Source: Bifidobacterium bifidum ATCC 29521 = JCM 1255 = DSM 20456
GTDB taxonomy: Bacteria; Actinomycetota; Actinomycetes; Actinomycetales; Bifidobacteriaceae
Direction: 5' to 3'
Assembly (NCBI RefSeq): GCF_001025135.1
Contig: NZ_AP012323.1
Span: 1,178,001 to 1,242,000 of the forward strand
DNA: 64,000 bases
Shown: one piece after another, positions 1-11,100 of the stretch
How positions within the stretch are numbered: the stretch's first letter is position 1
Layout: every line of letters begins with the position of its first letter
Notes under the pieces: generated by a model
Told to the model about the DNA's origin: nothing
Databases searched by the model: none
The model's input: only the letters and a program-made list of their open reading frames with translations
Made by a program: the position numbers and the translations under genes

Positions 1-17
1 CGATTCGTGTTGGTCAT
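1..17 (-). CDS. purH: Start of purH-like gene (partial, 5 codons)
   Basis: An ATG at 15-17 on the minus strand follows an AAGGAG ribosome-binding site 5 bases upstream and reads Met-Thr-Asn-Thr-Asn before the window ends. Only five codons are visible, so the identity rests on context: in bifidobacteria the bifunctional purine-biosynthesis gene purH (AICAR transformylase/IMP cyclohydrolase) follows sucC-sucD and a DUF6350-type membrane protein. It overlaps the end of the preceding gene in another frame. The product cannot be confirmed from this window. Confidence 0.45.
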
Positions 18-1326
18 CGTGCTCCTTCTTGGTTGTTGATTGTATGGACTTGCGGGAAACGATGGTACGCGGGTGCGTTGTTGCGGCTCGTTGTGCCCCC
101 GTTCTTCGTGCAATCCAGCGTATCCCGAAAACAATGGCGACGCCAATCAGCGCCAGCACCCAGGCCATGCACAGTCCCATGGCGCTCGGACGTCCGACGG
201 CCTGCGCGGACTGCATCACGTCGACGCCGACGTATTTGAGCCTGGCCTTTCCCAGCGACCCGTTCGACACCCCGAACATGACCGACGACAGCAGAGATAT
301 GACCACGCTCGACAGGCAGAACCCGCCCGCCGGGTAGGCGAGTTCGAGAATCAGGTCCTTGCGGTCGAGGGGATCGGACGCGCTGCCGACGATGATGCGG
401 AAACCGGATTTCATCGCCATGGATGCCAGCCCGGCGACGAATCCGACGACCAGCGGAATCAGCACGACGGCGAACCGTATGCCTTCATCGCCGACTGCCT
501 GCGGAAGCAGGCCGAAAACAGGAAGAGGCGGAAGCGAACGCCCCTGCCCGATCCAAAGGGTGAATGTCGCAAGCTCTCCGATGTGGAATCCGGCACCGAA
601 CAGCCACGAGACCGCCCATATGCACAGGTTGGGCAGCCATGCAAGCGATGCGATCGTCGTCAGTATGCGCGAGCCGGTCCCCATGCCGATGTCGGCGAAC
701 AGCGAGTCCATGGCCGAACGGTTCAGCACGCCCCACACGATGACGGTGATCAGTCCCATGACCAGGTACACGCCCATCATGATGACACCCACCATCAGGC
801 CGGTCCTGATCGTGCGGCGCACGCCGTCGGACACATGATGACGGATAAGTTCACGCAGCTGCCCAGAGAACGGGCCCTTCGACAGCGCGGCGCCGGCGAA
901 TCCAAGCGAGAACACCACGGCCGATTTGACGCATACCAGAGCCGGCCAGTTAAGCAATCCGACGGGAAGTGACTGCGTGCCCATGACGTTGATGAAAATC
1001 CAGACCACCACGCCGCTGACGTATGCGCGGATATCCGTGCATATCTTCCGGCTGAACGACCAGACCAGACCTATCAGCAGCACGGTGAGCAGCAACGGCA
1101 TGATGGACAGGGAAAGCGAGTCGGTCTCGAATCCGATGCCCTGGCTGAGCAGGACCACGATGCGGGTCATGTCCAACGTCGAGGACGACAGGTTTTCCCC
1201 ACCTTCCTCCATCGAGATGACCAGCAGCATGAGCGCAAGAAAGCAGCCCAGGGCGATGGCGTACAACGCCATCGAGCCGATGGCGATGATCGGCCTCCTG
1301 AGCCAGGCCTGGATACGCTTCCTCAT
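1..1326 (-). CDS. DUF6350-type integral membrane protein (3' end cut by window)
   Basis: An open minus-strand frame starts at the ATG at 1324-1326, which overlaps the sucD stop (ATGA), and runs off the window edge after at least 442 codons. The translation is strongly hydrophobic, with about eight to ten membrane-spanning stretches separated by short loops, and a basic tail (RRTGAQRA...) near the visible end. Actinobacteria commonly carry an uncharacterised DUF6350 polytopic protein next to sucCD and purH, and position and topology fit. No catalytic motif is visible and the function is unknown. Coupling to sucD suggests cotranscription. The stop codon is outside the window and the frame overlaps the purH start. 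Confidence 0.8.
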   Translation of the reverse strand, partial: MRKRIQAWLRRPIIAIGSMALYAIALGCFLALMLLVISMEEGGENLSSSTLDMTRIVVLLSQGIGFETDSLSLSIMPLLLTVLLIGLVWSFSRKICTDIRAYVSGVVVWIFINVMGTQSLPVGLLNWPALVCVKSAVVFSLGFAGAALSKGPFSGQLRELIRHHVSDGVRRTIRTGLMVGVIMMGVYLVMGLITVIVWGVLNRSAMDSLFADIGMGTGSRILTTIASLAWLPNLCIWAVSWLFGAGFHIGELATFTLWIGQGRSLPPLPVFGLLPQAVGDEGIRFAVVLIPLVVGFVAGLASMAMKSGFRIIVGSASDPLDRKDLILELAYPAGGFCLSSVVISLLSSVMFGVSNGSLGKARLKYVGVDVMQSAQAVGRPSAMGLCMAWVLALIGVAIVFGIRWIARRTGAQRAATTHPRTIVSRKSIQSTTKKEHDDQHES

Positions 1327-2249
1327 ACCAGCGAGCGTTCGGCGAGCACCTTGCGCATGAGGTCCGCGGTCTGACCGGGAGTGCGTCCGACGGGAATACC
1401 GGCGGCTTCCAGCGCGATTTTCTTGTCCTGCGCGGTTCCCTTGCCTCCGGAGACGATGGCGCCGGCATGGCCCATCTGCTTGCCTTCCGGCGCGGTGAAT
1501 CCGGCGATGTATGCGACGACGGGCTTGGTCATGTGCTCTGCGGCCCATGCCGCGGCGTCCTGCTCCGCGCTGCCTCCGATTTCGCCGATCATGACCACTG
1601 CCTTCGTGTCGGCATCCTGCTCGAATTCCTGCAAGGCCTCCAGCAGCGTGGTGCCGACGAGGGGGTCGCCGCCGACGCCCAGGCAGGCGGTGAAGCCGAT
1701 GTCGCTCAGCTCGCCCATCAGCTGGTAGGTCAGTGTGCCGGACTTGGAGACCAGTCCGATGGGGCCACGGCCCACGATGCCATCGGGGATGATGCCGAGG
1801 TTGACGCCATGCTCGTTCTCCTGCGACGGCAGGGTGAGCAGGCCGGGGCAGTTCGGTCCGATGATGCGCACGCCACGCTGAAGGGCGAGTTCGACGAAGT
1901 AGGCGCTGTCCGCAACGGGAATGCCTTCGGTGATGACCACGATGAGCCCGATTCCGGCTTCGACGGCCTCGACCACGGCGCCTTTGGCGAACCGTGGCGG
2001 CACGAAGACCACACTGGCCTGGGCGCCCGTCGCCTCCTTGGCTTCGGCGCACGTGGCGTACACCGGAACGGAGACGTCCCTGCCCTCACGCGCGGCCTCG
2101 AACGTCACTTGGCTGCCCGCCTTGCGCGGGTTGACGCCGCCGACGATGTTCGTACCGGCACGGAGCATGCGGGCGGTGTGTGTCATGCCCTGATGCCCGG
2201 TCATGCCTTGGACGATGACGGGAGCACCCTCCTGGATGAATGCGGTCAT
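1323..2249 (-). CDS. sucD: Succinate-CoA ligase alpha subunit
   Basis: Alpha subunit (308 aa) of succinyl-CoA synthetase, which carries the CoA-binding Rossmann domain and the phosphorylated histidine and converts succinyl-CoA, ADP and phosphate to succinate, ATP and CoA. Visible are the N-terminal CoA-binding segment ([13 protein letters not shown]), the nucleotide-fold motif GPNCPGLL, and the C-terminal [17 protein letters not shown], which holds the active histidine. The start at 2247-2249 (MTAFIQEG) was chosen because it overlaps the sucC stop by ATGA; longer frames upstream lie inside sucC. It is coupled to the membrane protein downstream. Bifidobacteria lack a complete TCA cycle, so the enzyme probably serves succinyl-CoA supply rather than a full cycle. 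Confidence 0.97.
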   Translation of the reverse strand: MTAFIQEGAPVIVQGMTGHQGMTHTARMLRAGTNIVGGVNPRKAGSQVTFEAAREGRDVSVPVYATCAEAKEATGAQASVVFVPPRFAKGAVVEAVEAGIGLIVVITEGIPVADSAYFVELALQRGVRIIGPNCPGLLTLPSQENEHGVNLGIIPDGIVGRGPIGLVSKSGTLTYQLMGELSDIGFTACLGVGGDPLVGTTLLEALQEFEQDADTKAVVMIGEIGGSAEQDAAAWAAEHMTKPVVAYIAGFTAPEGKQMGHAGAIVSGGKGTAQDKKIALEAAGIPVGRTPGQTADLMRKVLAERSLV

Positions 2250-3451
2250 TGCTTGGCCTCCTTCGATGCCTTGGCGTTCGCCGCCAGACGGGCGGCCTCG
2301 GCTGCGGCCTGCTCCATGGTGCCTTCCACATGCAGGTTGGGGTTGTTCGCCGCGGCGAGGATTTGCAGGCCCTCGGCTGCGGCATTGCCATCGAAGCGGA
2401 CCACGAGCGGCTTCGATGTGTGCAGCTCCTCGAACGCCTGCAGGATGCCCTTGGCGACCTGCTCGCATGAGGTGATGCCGCCGTAGACGTTGATGAACAC
2501 GGATTCCACCTGCGGGTCGGACAGCACGATGGACAGGCTGTCACTCATCACCGCGGCGGACGCGCCACCTCCGATGTCGAGGAAGTTCGCAGGCGTGACA
2601 TTCGTGCCCTGCTCCTTGCCGGCGTCCCAGACGGCGTCGAGCGAGCTCATGACCAATCCGGCGCCGTTGCCGATCACGCCGACCTGACCGTCGAGGTGCA
2701 CGTAGTGCAGCCCGTGTTCGGCTGCCGCCGCCTCGAACGGATCGGCCTGCATCGGATCGTCGAAGCGGGCCCACCCGTCGTGCCGGAACGCCGCATTGCC
2801 GTCCAACGATATCTTGGCGTCGAGGGCGCACAGTGATTTGGACGCCTCATCGTCGGGATCGCCGATCTTGGCGAGCGGGTTGATCTCCACCAGCGTCGCG
2901 TCGTTGTCCTTGAAGCACTGCCACATGCGCAGCAGGATGTTGGCGGCCTGATCCAGGTCGGCGTGGTAGAAGCCGATCTGGCCAGCCATGCGCTTGGCGG
3001 CCTCCATGTCGAAATCGCCGAGGGCGTTGATGTGCAGACGCTTGACCGATTCCGGATGTTCCTTGGCGATCTCCTCGACTTCGGTGCCGCCGTTCGCGGT
3101 GGCGAGGACATCGAAGTCCCGCGATGTGCGGTCCACGGATATCGACACGTAGTACTCGTGCAGGATGTTCTTCGCCTCGGCGACGAGCACACCGTTGACC
3201 TTATGGCCGTGGATGGTCATCGGGAGGATGGATTCGGACAGCAGTATCGCTTCGTCCCGGTTGTGGGCGATCTTGATGCCGCCCGCCTGGCCACGATGGC
3301 CGATCTTGACCTGGGCCTTGATCACGCACGGGTATCCGATGGCATCGGCCGCTTCGGCGACCTCGTGGGAGTTCTGGGCGAAAACGGCCCGCGGCGTGGG
3401 AATATGCTGTTCCTCCAGCAATTCTCGTGCCTGGTATTCATAAAGATCCAT
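2246..3451 (-). CDS. sucC: Succinate-CoA ligase beta subunit
   Basis: Beta subunit (401 aa) of succinyl-CoA synthetase; the N-terminal ATP-grasp domain binds the nucleotide and the C-terminal domain contacts SucD. Diagnostic features are the N-terminus [12 protein letters not shown], the ATP-grasp segment [18 protein letters not shown], the metal-site segment LVEINPLAK, and the C-terminal [19 protein letters not shown]. Length matches the family (about 390-400). The ATG at 3449-3451 is the family start. Its stop overlaps the sucD start, consistent with translational coupling of the 1:1 subunits. It lies 84 bp downstream of apt in the same direction. Confidence 0.97.
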   Translation of the reverse strand: MDLYEYQARELLEEQHIPTPRAVFAQNSHEVAEAADAIGYPCVIKAQVKIGHRGQAGGIKIAHNRDEAILLSESILPMTIHGHKVNGVLVAEAKNILHEYYVSISVDRTSRDFDVLATANGGTEVEEIAKEHPESVKRLHINALGDFDMEAAKRMAGQIGFYHADLDQAANILLRMWQCFKDNDATLVEINPLAKIGDPDDEASKSLCALDAKISLDGNAAFRHDGWARFDDPMQADPFEAAAAEHGLHYVHLDGQVGVIGNGAGLVMSSLDAVWDAGKEQGTNVTPANFLDIGGGASAAVMSDSLSIVLSDPQVESVFINVYGGITSCEQVAKGILQAFEELHTSKPLVVRFDGNAAAEGLQILAAANNPNLHVEGTMEQAAAEAARLAANAKASKEAKQ

Positions 3452-3535
3452 GTTCGACGCCTCACGTTCCTATGATGTGTTCTTCGAATGATGATTGGTG
3501 CCGTGCGGCGCGTCCCGACGCACGGCACCGCCGGG

Positions 3536-4138
3536 TCACGCCGGCATCGACACCAGTGTGCTGCTGGGTTTGTCGCCCAGTTTGTCCAGTCCGTCGAGTC
3601 CTCGCAGCCCCATGACGAAACTGAATCCGACGACCGTGCCCCCGGCCGCCTCGACCAGATCCATGGCTGCCTTCGCCGTGCCGCCGGTCGCGATGAGATC
3701 GTCGACGATCAGCACCCGATCGCCCGGACGGATGGCCGACGTCTCGATCTCCACTTTTTCGGTGCCGTATTCGAGATCGTATTCCTCGGCGATGGTCTCC
3801 GGCGGCAGCTTGCCCGCCTTGCGGATCGCGATGAACCCCTTGCCGAGCATGGCCGCGAGGGCGGGGCCGAACAGGAACCCTCTGGCCTCCCGCCCTGCCA
3901 CCGCGTCGAACGAGTCTTCGGTGACGGGAAGGCTGGCCTGGAGCGCCTTCATGAGAATGCGCAGCCCCTTGCCATCCGCCAGCACCGGCATGAAATCACG
4001 GAATTTGATGCCCTCTTTGGGGAATCCCGGTATGGTGCGAATCTTCGAGACGAGGTATGCCGCGTCACCGGCACCGACATCGGCCAGTCTCTCAATGGTG
4101 ATGTCAGACTGCGTCATGGTCTCGCGCTCCCCCGTCAC
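3536..4138 (-). CDS. apt: Adenine phosphoribosyltransferase
   Basis: Purine-salvage enzyme converting adenine and PRPP to AMP. The type I PRPP-binding motif VLIVDDLIATGGTA is clear in the C-terminal half. The N-terminal IPGFPKEGIKFRD and the segment REARGFLFGPALA are typical Apt signatures. The GTG at 4136-4138 overlaps the yajC stop (GTGA), giving about 200 aa; an ATG at 4115-4117 (MTQSDITIE) is an equally plausible start giving about 193 aa. The family is usually 170-185 aa, so the N-terminus is slightly extended either way. Confidence 0.95.
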   Translation of the reverse strand: MTGERETMTQSDITIERLADVGAGDAAYLVSKIRTIPGFPKEGIKFRDFMPVLADGKGLRILMKALQASLPVTEDSFDAVAGREARGFLFGPALAAMLGKGFIAIRKAGKLPPETIAEEYDLEYGTEKVEIETSAIRPGDRVLIVDDLIATGGTAKAAMDLVEAAGGTVVGFSFVMGLRGLDGLDKLGDKPSSTLVSMPA

Positions 4139-4560
4139 TTCTCGGCGTCTGCGGTCTGCGCGGAATCGTCGGACTGCGTTGCGTTCTCGGCGGATTCCAG
4201 CGCCTTGTCCACCGGTACCTGGGCCTGGTCGTCGGCTTCGTCGGTCTGCTCGGCGTCCTCCACTTCGTCGTCATGGATGAAGGCGGGACGCGTGTACTCC
4301 TTGTTGATGGCGCGGAAGGTGAAGCGCAGTAGGGAGCCCTCGGAGTCGATGACGATCTCCTCGTATTCCTCGTCCACGGACACTACCTTGCCGATGATGC
4401 CGCCAATGGTGATTACCTCGGTTCCGGGCTCAAGGGAGGAGCGGAAGTCCTTCATCTTTTGCTGCTGCTGCTTGGCCTTGCGGGACTGCCACCACATCAT
4501 GATGCCGATCAGCACGATGGAAACGATCATGATGAGATAGGATGATGAACCTTGCGGCAT
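4135..4560 (-). CDS. yajC: Sec translocon accessory protein YajC
   Basis: Small single-pass membrane protein (141 aa) associated with the SecDF complex. The N-terminus has one membrane segment (about residues 6-23, YLIMIVSIVLIGIMMWW), then the basic QSRKAKQQQQKM stretch and the conserved YajC core with GTEVITIGGIIGKV. The C-terminal 45 residues are an acidic, Asp/Glu/Gln-rich tail (DDEVEDAEQTDEADD...), longer than in the E. coli protein but usual in actinobacteria. It sits immediately downstream of ruvB, a common arrangement, and overlaps apt by 4 bp. secD and secF are not next to it. Confidence 0.93.
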   Translation of the reverse strand: MPQGSSSYLIMIVSIVLIGIMMWWQSRKAKQQQQKMKDFRSSLEPGTEVITIGGIIGKVVSVDEEYEEIVIDSEGSLLRFTFRAINKEYTRPAFIHDDEVEDAEQTDEADDQAQVPVDKALESAENATQSDDSAQTADAEK

Positions 4561-4620
4561 GATTTCTCCTTGCAGTAGGGAACGAATGCTCTATGGACGT
4601 CGGTCAACAAACAACCAATG

Positions 4621-5706
4621 TTAGAAGAGCTTGCTGACATCCTCTCCGTTTGTTTCACCTTGTGGCTCCAGACCCAGATGAGACCAGGCCTTGGCCGTGG
4701 CGACCCGGCCTTTGGGAGTGCGGATCAGAAATCCTTCACGGACCAGATACGGCTCGCATACGGTTTCGACGGTCTCCGATTCCTCGCCGACCATCGCGGC
4801 CAGGTTGTTCAGGCCGACGGGTCCTCCGTTGAAGTTGCGCACGATCGCGTTGAGCACGGCGATGTCCAGCCGGTCGAGGCCCTCGGAGTCTATCTGATAG
4901 AGCGCAAGCGCGGCGCGCACGTCATCGACGTCCACGACTTGCAGGTCATGCACGATCGCCCAGTCACGCACACGGCGCAGCAGCCTGTTCGCGATTCGTG
5001 GCGTGCCTCGAGAACGCAGGGCGAGTTCCGCGGCAGCCCCCTCCCCCAATGACACTCCCAGAACGCCGGAGGATCGCTCGATCAGCTTTTCGAGCTCATC
5101 GTGGGGGTAGAAGTCGAGATGGGCCGTGAAGCCGAAACGCGCACGCAGCGGAGAAGGCAGCATGCCCTCCCGGGTGGTTGCGCCCACCACGGTGAATCTG
5201 GGCAGCGTCAACGGGATGGACGAGGCGCCGGGCCCCTTGCCCACCATGACGTCGACGCGGAAATCCTCCATGGCGATGTACAGCAGTTCCTCCGCGGCGC
5301 GCGGAAGACGGTGGATCTCGTCGATGAACAGCACTTCCCCTGCGTCCAGCGAGCTGAGTATCGAAGCCAAGTCGCCCGCGTGCTGGATTGCCGGACCGGA
5401 CGTGATGCGAATCGGCACCTCCAGCTCGTTGGCTACGATCATCGCCAACGTGGTCTTGCCCAATCCGGGAGGGCCGGCGAGCAGGATGTGGTCGGGGGCG
5501 GTGTCACGTTTGCGGGCGGCGTCCAGGAACAGCTGCAGCTGGGCCTTGAGCCGCGGCTGCCCGACGAATCCGTCAAGGGCATGAGGCCGCAGTTCCTCGT
5601 CGCTGATCGGCTCGTCGTTGATTGCGGTGGCGGAGACCATGCGTAGGGAGTCCTCCGAGACGCCGGTGTTGGTCCGTCCATCCTGCATGTCGATGTTGGA
5701 TGTCAT
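4621..5706 (-). CDS. ruvB: Holliday junction helicase RuvB
   Basis: Hexameric AAA+ motor (361 aa) that drives Holliday-junction branch migration with RuvA. Visible are the [11 protein letters not shown] sensor region, Walker A ([12 protein letters not shown]), Walker B (LFIDEIHRL), the arginine-finger region SPLRARFGF, and the C-terminal winged helix ending in GRVATAKAW. The ATG at 5704-5706 gives a 30-residue N-terminal extension before the conserved [11 protein letters not shown] block. Only 6 bp separate it from ruvA, so ruvAB is an operon, probably under the LexA-type box at 6484-6499. Confidence 0.98.
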   Translation of the reverse strand: MTSNIDMQDGRTNTGVSEDSLRMVSATAINDEPISDEELRPHALDGFVGQPRLKAQLQLFLDAARKRDTAPDHILLAGPPGLGKTTLAMIVANELEVPIRITSGPAIQHAGDLASILSSLDAGEVLFIDEIHRLPRAAEELLYIAMEDFRVDVMVGKGPGASSIPLTLPRFTVVGATTREGMLPSPLRARFGFTAHLDFYPHDELEKLIERSSGVLGVSLGEGAAAELALRSRGTPRIANRLLRRVRDWAIVHDLQVVDVDDVRAALALYQIDSEGLDRLDIAVLNAIVRNFNGGPVGLNNLAAMVGEESETVETVCEPYLVREGFLIRTPKGRVATAKAWSHLGLEPQGETNGEDVSKLF

Positions 5707-5712
5707 GGAATA

Positions 5713-6330
5713 TCACCTTCCTCTGTCCAGCGACGACAATGCCAGTTTGAGCACCCGCGGCACGTCCTCCGCACTGATGGGGGTGGCTATGGACGCGGCA
5801 TCGCATGCCTGACGTACGGCCTCCTCCGCGGTCTGGGGGCGCCATCCCAGAGAGACGAGTCCTTCGATCACCTGCTTGGCTCCGGGGTCGCGACTTTCCG
5901 ACGGCCCATCGGCTTCGGGCCGTATCTGGTCGAGGTCGATGCGGCCTGCCAGTTCAAGGATGATCTTCTGTGCGCCTTTTTTGCCCAGGCCCGGAGCCTT
6001 GGACAATGCCGCCGTGTCGCCGTCCGCGACGGCCTTGGCCAGACGGTCCGGAGGCAGCGTCGACAACAGGGAAAGCGCGACCTTCGGCCCGATGCCACTG
6101 ACCTTCTGCAATTGCAGGAACATGCGTTTGGACGCGGGTGACAGGAACCCGAACAGGGTGACGGCATCCTGCGATATGGTCAGCGAAGTGAAGACATGCG
6201 TTTCCTGACCGGCATGCAACGCCGCAAGATCGGCCGCCGCCATGCGGACCTCGTACCCGACGCCATGAACCTCGATCACGGCGCTGGATGCCTCCACCGA
6301 CTCGACGCGCCCGGTTAACGTACTGATCAT
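5713..6330 (-). CDS. ruvA: Holliday junction DNA-binding protein RuvA
   Basis: RuvA (205 aa) binds the four-way junction as a tetramer and loads RuvB. The start MISTLTGRVESV at 6328-6330 matches the OB-fold N-terminus of the family; reading further upstream adds unrelated residues. The two helix-hairpin-helix motifs (VSGIGPKVALSLL and APGLGKKGAQKIILEL) are clear. The C-terminal domain III, which contacts RuvB (VSLGWRPQTAEEAV), follows a flexible linker. A 175-bp gap with a LexA-type box separates it from ruvC, suggesting that ruvAB has its own SOS-responsive promoter. Confidence 0.97.
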   Translation of the reverse strand: MISTLTGRVESVEASSAVIEVHGVGYEVRMAAADLAALHAGQETHVFTSLTISQDAVTLFGFLSPASKRMFLQLQKVSGIGPKVALSLLSTLPPDRLAKAVADGDTAALSKAPGLGKKGAQKIILELAGRIDLDQIRPEADGPSESRDPGAKQVIEGLVSLGWRPQTAEEAVRQACDAASIATPISAEDVPRVLKLALSSLDRGR

Positions 6331-6483
6331 CACGTCGTCCTTTCCTCGCCGAACCGCACGCGGAATGGGCCGCCACGAGCTCGTTCGCCTCGCATCACAT
6401 AACGACAGCACATACCGAACGCGCCCGCCCCGAACTGGCACGTCGTGCGGGATATGGTGTCGAGACGGCCCATCCACATAATG

Positions 6484-6499
6484 CAGAACATCTGTTCGA
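6484..6499 (-). promoter_or_regulatory. Candidate LexA (SOS) box upstream of ruvAB
   Basis: On the minus strand the 16-mer TCGAACAGATGTTCTG closely matches the actinobacterial/Gram-positive LexA operator TCGAAC-N4-GTTCGA, with one half-site perfect and the other matching in the GTTC core. It lies about 155 bp before the ruvA start, inside the ruvC-ruvA gap. The motif is seen; LexA binding is inferred from the consensus and the target genes. Confidence 0.7.
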
Positions 6500-6505
6500 C
6501 ACACA

Positions 6506-7087
6506 TTACATGCCGCTGCGGACGCCGGCGCGTCGAGCGGCCTTCTGCGCCGCCTGCGCCCACTGCCGTTGAGCCGCGGTCAGATGCTGTTCCCGTTCGC
6601 CTCCCTGCAAGGCGCCTTGCGGGCGCAGGGCATGGCATATCGCCAGCGACAGCGCGTCGGCGGCATCGGCGGGCTGCGGCAACGTGTTCAGCCCCAGCAC
6701 CTTGGCCACCATGCGTTCGATCTGTATCTTCTCGGCCTTGCCGTTGCCCGTGATCGCGAGCTTCGCCTCGGTCGGCGTGTGCAGCGCCACGGGAATCCCC
6801 CGTTGCGCTGCGGCGAGCATGGCCATTCCTGCGGCCTGGGCGGTGCCCAGCACGGTGTTGCGGTTCGACTGGGCGAACACGCGCTCGATCGACACCGCAT
6901 CGGGAATGAACCGGTCCATTTTGGAGCACAGCCCGTTGTAGATCGTCAGCAGTCGGAGGTCCTGCGACGTATGGGGATCCGAACGCACCACATCGACGTG
7001 GATAAACGAAAGCCGGCGGTTAGCGCCGGCTTCGATCACGCCGACCCCGCAGCGTGTCAGCCCGGGATCGACGCCAAGGATGATCAC
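6506..7087 (-). CDS. ruvC: Crossover junction endodeoxyribonuclease RuvC
   Basis: RuvC resolvase (193 aa) cleaves Holliday junctions after RuvAB branch migration. The RNase-H-like fold starts with [15 protein letters not shown], where Asp is the first metal ligand. [22 protein letters not shown] carries the catalytic Glu, and [12 protein letters not shown] the last acidic residues. The start is GTG at 7085-7087 with a GGAG ribosome-binding site formed by the end of yebC. The C-terminal 25 residues are Gln/Arg/Ala-rich and probably disordered. Confidence 0.97.
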   Translation of the reverse strand: MIILGVDPGLTRCGVGVIEAGANRRLSFIHVDVVRSDPHTSQDLRLLTIYNGLCSKMDRFIPDAVSIERVFAQSNRNTVLGTAQAAGMAMLAAAQRGIPVALHTPTEAKLAITGNGKAEKIQIERMVAKVLGLNTLPQPADAADALSLAICHALRPQGALQGGEREQHLTAAQRQWAQAAQKAARRAGVRSGM

Positions 7088-7093
7088 AGGGGA

Positions 7094-7852
7094 TTACTCC
7101 TCGTCCGCGAGCTGGGCCATCACCTCGTCGGATGCGGTCCAGTTGGCGTAGATGTTCTGCACATCGTCCAGGTCATCGAGGTTGTCGATGAGCTTGGAGA
7201 CCTTCTGGGCGTCCTCAAGGCTGAGCGACACCTCGTTCTTCGGGCGCATGACCATATCGGCGGAGTCGTAGTCGAAACCAGAGTCCTGCAGAGCCTTGCG
7301 GATTGTATGCAGATCGGAGGGATCGGTGATCACGGTGAACACGTCGCCGTCGTCGATCACGTCTTCCGCACCGGCGTCGCCGGCCTTCTCGAACAGGTCG
7401 TCGAAGTCGACGCCCTCGCTCGGAACCTCGATCTGGCCCTTACGCTCGAAGTTGAAGCTGACGGAACCGCTGGTGGCCAGCGAGCCGTTGCCCTTGGTCA
7501 GGGTGGAACGGACTTCGGCGGCGGCGCGGTTGCGGTTGTCGGTCAGGCACTCGATGATCAGGCCGACGCCGGCAGGCGCGTAGCCCTCGTACACGATGTC
7601 CTCGTAGTTGGCGCCACCGGCTTCTTCACCAGAGCCGCGCTTGACGGCGCGCTTGATGTTGTCGGCCGGCATGGACGCTTTCTTGGCCTTGTAGATGGCG
7701 TCGTACAGCGACGGGTTGCCATCCGGGTCGCCGCCGCCCATACGGGCCGCGATCTCGATGTTCTTGATGAGCTTGGCGAAGAGCTTGCCGCGCTTGGCGT
7801 CAATGGCGGCCTTCTTGTGCTTGGTAGTCGCCCACTTGGAATGCCCTGACAT
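7094..7852 (-). CDS. YebC/PmpR family DNA-binding regulatory protein
   Basis: YebC/TACO1-family protein (252 aa), a class described as a transcriptional regulator and, more recently, as a factor that helps ribosomes translate proline stretches. The N-terminus [28 protein letters not shown] is almost invariant in the family and fixes the start at 7850-7852; upstream codons in the same frame are not conserved. The segments [19 protein letters not shown] and [11 protein letters not shown] are also characteristic. It is the first gene of the run with ruvC, ruvA and ruvB, the common actinobacterial order, and is 6 bp from ruvC. Confidence 0.95.
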   Translation of the reverse strand: MSGHSKWATTKHKKAAIDAKRGKLFAKLIKNIEIAARMGGGDPDGNPSLYDAIYKAKKASMPADNIKRAVKRGSGEEAGGANYEDIVYEGYAPAGVGLIIECLTDNRNRAAAEVRSTLTKGNGSLATSGSVSFNFERKGQIEVPSEGVDFDDLFEKAGDAGAEDVIDDGDVFTVITDPSDLHTIRKALQDSGFDYDSADMVMRPKNEVSLSLEDAQKVSKLIDNLDDLDDVQNIYANWTASDEVMAQLADEE

Positions 7853-7975
7853 AATGCTCCTACAGGTATACGGATACTGACAAACGTCACTATGATAAAG
7901 CGGCAAGACGACAACGGCAGTCCTGGGTTCTGCCGCTGCCGGTCATTACGCCGCAAGAGGAACCGCAGGCACCGC

Positions 7976-8013
7976 CGAAAGTCCCATCTGATGACACAGA
8001 AATGGGACTTTCG
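7976..8013. other. Strong inverted repeat in the GH20-yebC gap
   Basis: A 12-bp perfect stem (CGAAAGTCCCAT paired with ATGGGACTTTCG) has a 14-base loop. It lies 124 bp before the yebC start and 90 bp after the hexosaminidase terminator. It has no U-tract, so it may be a leader structure for the yebC-ruv transcript or a second terminator. The function is not shown. Confidence 0.55.
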
Positions 8014-8066
8014 CGGGATGACGGACGATGATGGAGCTGCGCACGCCTGCCGGGCCGGCAATACGG

Positions 8067-8103
8067 CGAGGCCTCCGCCGTGAAATGTACGGCGGAGGCC
8101 TCG
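8067..8103 (-). terminator. Terminator of the hexosaminidase gene
   Basis: A near-perfect 15-bp stem (CGAGGCCTCCGCCGT with ACGGCGGAGGCCTCG) and a short loop lie 28 bp past the GH20 stop codon. It is GC-rich with a strong predicted fold. It lacks a long U-tract, which is common in bifidobacterial terminators. Confidence 0.75.
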
Positions 8104-8130
8104 TTCATTGGTCAGAGGTTCCGATTCGAA

Positions 8131-11100
8131 TCAGCGACGCTGACGGCGAACCGCAAGCATCACGATGGCACCTGCCGCGCAGATCATCGCGGCCAGTGCG
8201 GCGCCAGAGACACTGGCACCGGTCTCGGCGACGACATCACCGGGCTTTCCGCCTTCGGGCTTGATCTGGGGCTTGTTGTCGCCGGACGGCTTCTGCGGGT
8301 CCGGATTCGGCTTGGGGGTCGGATCGGGATCAGGATCGACCGTGCCCTTGTCAGTGACGGTCATCGTGAACGAATCCTTGATCGAACCGTCATCCTTCAG
8401 TGCCACGGTCACGGTCAAATCCCCGGCGGCCTCGAACGGCTTGGTCACATCGATTGCGTTGCCGTCCTTGTCGGTCACCGCGATCGTGTAATCCGCGGCT
8501 GCGAGCACGGCGGTCGTCTTGTCGCTCTTGGTGGCGACCACCTTCACCTTCGACGGATCGAACGTATCACCGACCTTCACGTCGGACTGCGAGGTCGAAG
8601 CCTTTATGGAGACGACCGTCACCTCCGGTTCGGGATCCGGATCAGGCGTCGGACGCTCGTCGCCGGTCCAAGTCTGAGTCACCTTACCGTCCTTGATAGC
8701 GATGCTCATCGAGGAATCCGAAGGGATCGGGTAGGTGGAGGAGGACACGGAGACGTCGAGACGGCCTACGGCCTCGCTGTCGGCCGCGAGCACGTCGGAC
8801 GGCAAGGTGACGTACACGTCGACGATGGAGTTCATGTGCGCCCCGTTGACGACGAGACGACCGTTCTTCAGCTGCTGTTGGCTGTAGGTCTGCTTCATGT
8901 CCGGTGTCACCGGCAGATTGACCGCGGTACCGCCCTCGGCCGTGTACGTGGCAGTGAAGCTCAGGCCATCGGTGCCGGTCAGGCCGGGTTCGGCGTACCG
9001 TCCGACAAGCACCTTGCCGTCGGTCACCTTCTGCTCGGCCGCGTCGACAGCCGCGTACGAACCCTTCCAGCTGGTCACCTCAGTGGCCTTGTGGAAGTTG
9101 GCGCCACGGTTCATCAGGTCGATGGCGATGTCGCCGACGCGCTTGTTCCAGTTGTCGTAATCCTTGCGGTTCTGCTGGGTCCAGCCGACCTCGGCGGTCG
9201 CCATCATGCGGGTGTACATCAGGAATTCGGCGTCGTTGAGAGAACGCAGGTGCTCGCTCCACAGCGCATCCTCGACGCCCAGAACCTTGTCCTCGGTGGT
9301 GCCGGCGGATGAGGTCGGGTTCCACTGGTAGAAGTTGCTGGTCGTGCAGGCGCCGCACGCCCAGGTCACGCCAGTGGTCTCGGTGCCGGGACGCTGCGGG
9401 AAGTAGGTGTTGCCGGCCGGCGACATGATGATCTTGCCGTTGCGCTGGTTGAGCAGCTTCTGGATGCTGGCATTGTTGGCTGCGTTGCCGGTCCAATGCT
9501 GCACCACGGATCCTTCGGGGATCTGGTCAACCGCGTCGAGGCCGTCGTTCCACACGATGGTGGTCTTGTCACGTTCCTTGACCAGCGCTCCGGACCGTCC
9601 GAGATACTCCTGTAGACGTTCCGTCTTGTTGCCGGCGCCGCCGCTGAGGAACAGCTCATCGCCGCCCAGGTGGAAGTACATGCGTTTGAGCTCGGACGCA
9701 GGCATGGTGGACGCCTTGATGCCCTTGTCGATCATGCCGTCGAGCTGGTCCATGATATGCCCCAGCACGGTGTAGGTGATGTCGGCATCAGTCGCGAGGC
9801 TGCTCCTGCCCTGCGCAGACTGGATGAAGGCGGGGGTGTCCTCGCCGGCCGCAGGCTTCGGGTTGGAGTTGCCGGTGTTGAGCTCGGCAAGGCCGTGCAG
9901 CAGGCTGAAGGAATGTCCGGGACCGTCGATCTCGGGCACGATGGCGATGCCGTGATCGGCGGCGTAGGCGACCAGTTCGATGAACTCGCTCTGCGTCCAG
10001 TAGCCGGTGCGCCCGTCCTGTGCCGGGGACCAGTTGCTGGTCCACGCGGACTGGTAGCTGATGGCGCCGGACTTGATCGCGAGCTGCGTGTAGTCGGTCG
10101 TATCGCCGTCCGCACGCCCGTCATTGGTGATCTCGACGCGGAAGCCCTCGTCCTCGCTCAGGTGCAGGTGCAGCGTGTTCATCTTGTAGGCCGACATCAC
10201 GTCGATCATCTGCTTCATCTCATCGAGCGGGTAGAAGGAACGCGCCGGGTCGACCAGCACGCCGCGCCACTGGTAACGCGGGGCGTCGGCGATGTTGACG
10301 GCCGGGATGAAAGCGACATCGGCAAGCTTCACCGTGGAGTTCGTCCACGGACCGATCAGCTGCAGCAACGTCTGCGCCGCCCATATGCCCGCGGTGGCGC
10401 TGCGGGCCTTGACGGTGACCGAGTCGGCGTCGGAGACGATCGTGTAGGCCTCATCGGCGGTGATCGACTGGGCGGAACCGACGTGACCGGTGACGTCTAG
10501 GTTCTCGTCAAGGGTGAAGGTGATCGGGCAGTTCGTGCCTTCGGCGAGTTTCAGGCCGTACGAGGTGCCGAGCTCGTCACGCATGACGTCAACCGCAGGC
10601 AGGAGGCTGCCGTCGCTCACGGACACGCAGGTGTTCTTCTTAAGTTCAAACGCCTCTCCGTCAGCGGATTGCGCATATAGCGGCCTCGGGGTGAGCCGGC
10701 TCAACGGGTCGGTGGCAACTGCCGAGATGGTCCCCATCGTGCGCATCTCCCACACGGAAAGCGACCAGGATTGGCTCTTCGTGGTCGCGATCATGCGGAT
10801 GTGCCGGGTTTTGATCGGCGTGTCGAATGTGGTTTTGACCCATTGCGCCTGTGCCGTCGCCTTGAGTCCCGTCTTCACATCGGTCCAGTTGGAGCCGTCA
10901 TCGGAAGTCTGGATGGAGTAATTCGTCGCATAGGTGTTGCCCCAGGCGATGTTCACACTGGAAATCGTCGCTTCGCCGGGGAATTCGTAGGCCAGCCACC
11001 AGGGGCCGCTCCCCCTGTCGGCGCTCCAGCGCGAGGCGCCGGATGCGTTGTGCACGCTTTTGTCGGTGGGGTTGTCCGGCAGATCCTGGTTGTCGGCGGC

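Noticed and set aside
40-972. A 310-codon plus-strand frame over the first kilobase
   Set aside because: It is opposite a continuous minus-strand frame with clear membrane-protein composition that is coupled to sucD. The plus-strand translation is a low-complexity His/Arg/Asp mixture typical of an antisense frame in high-GC DNA.
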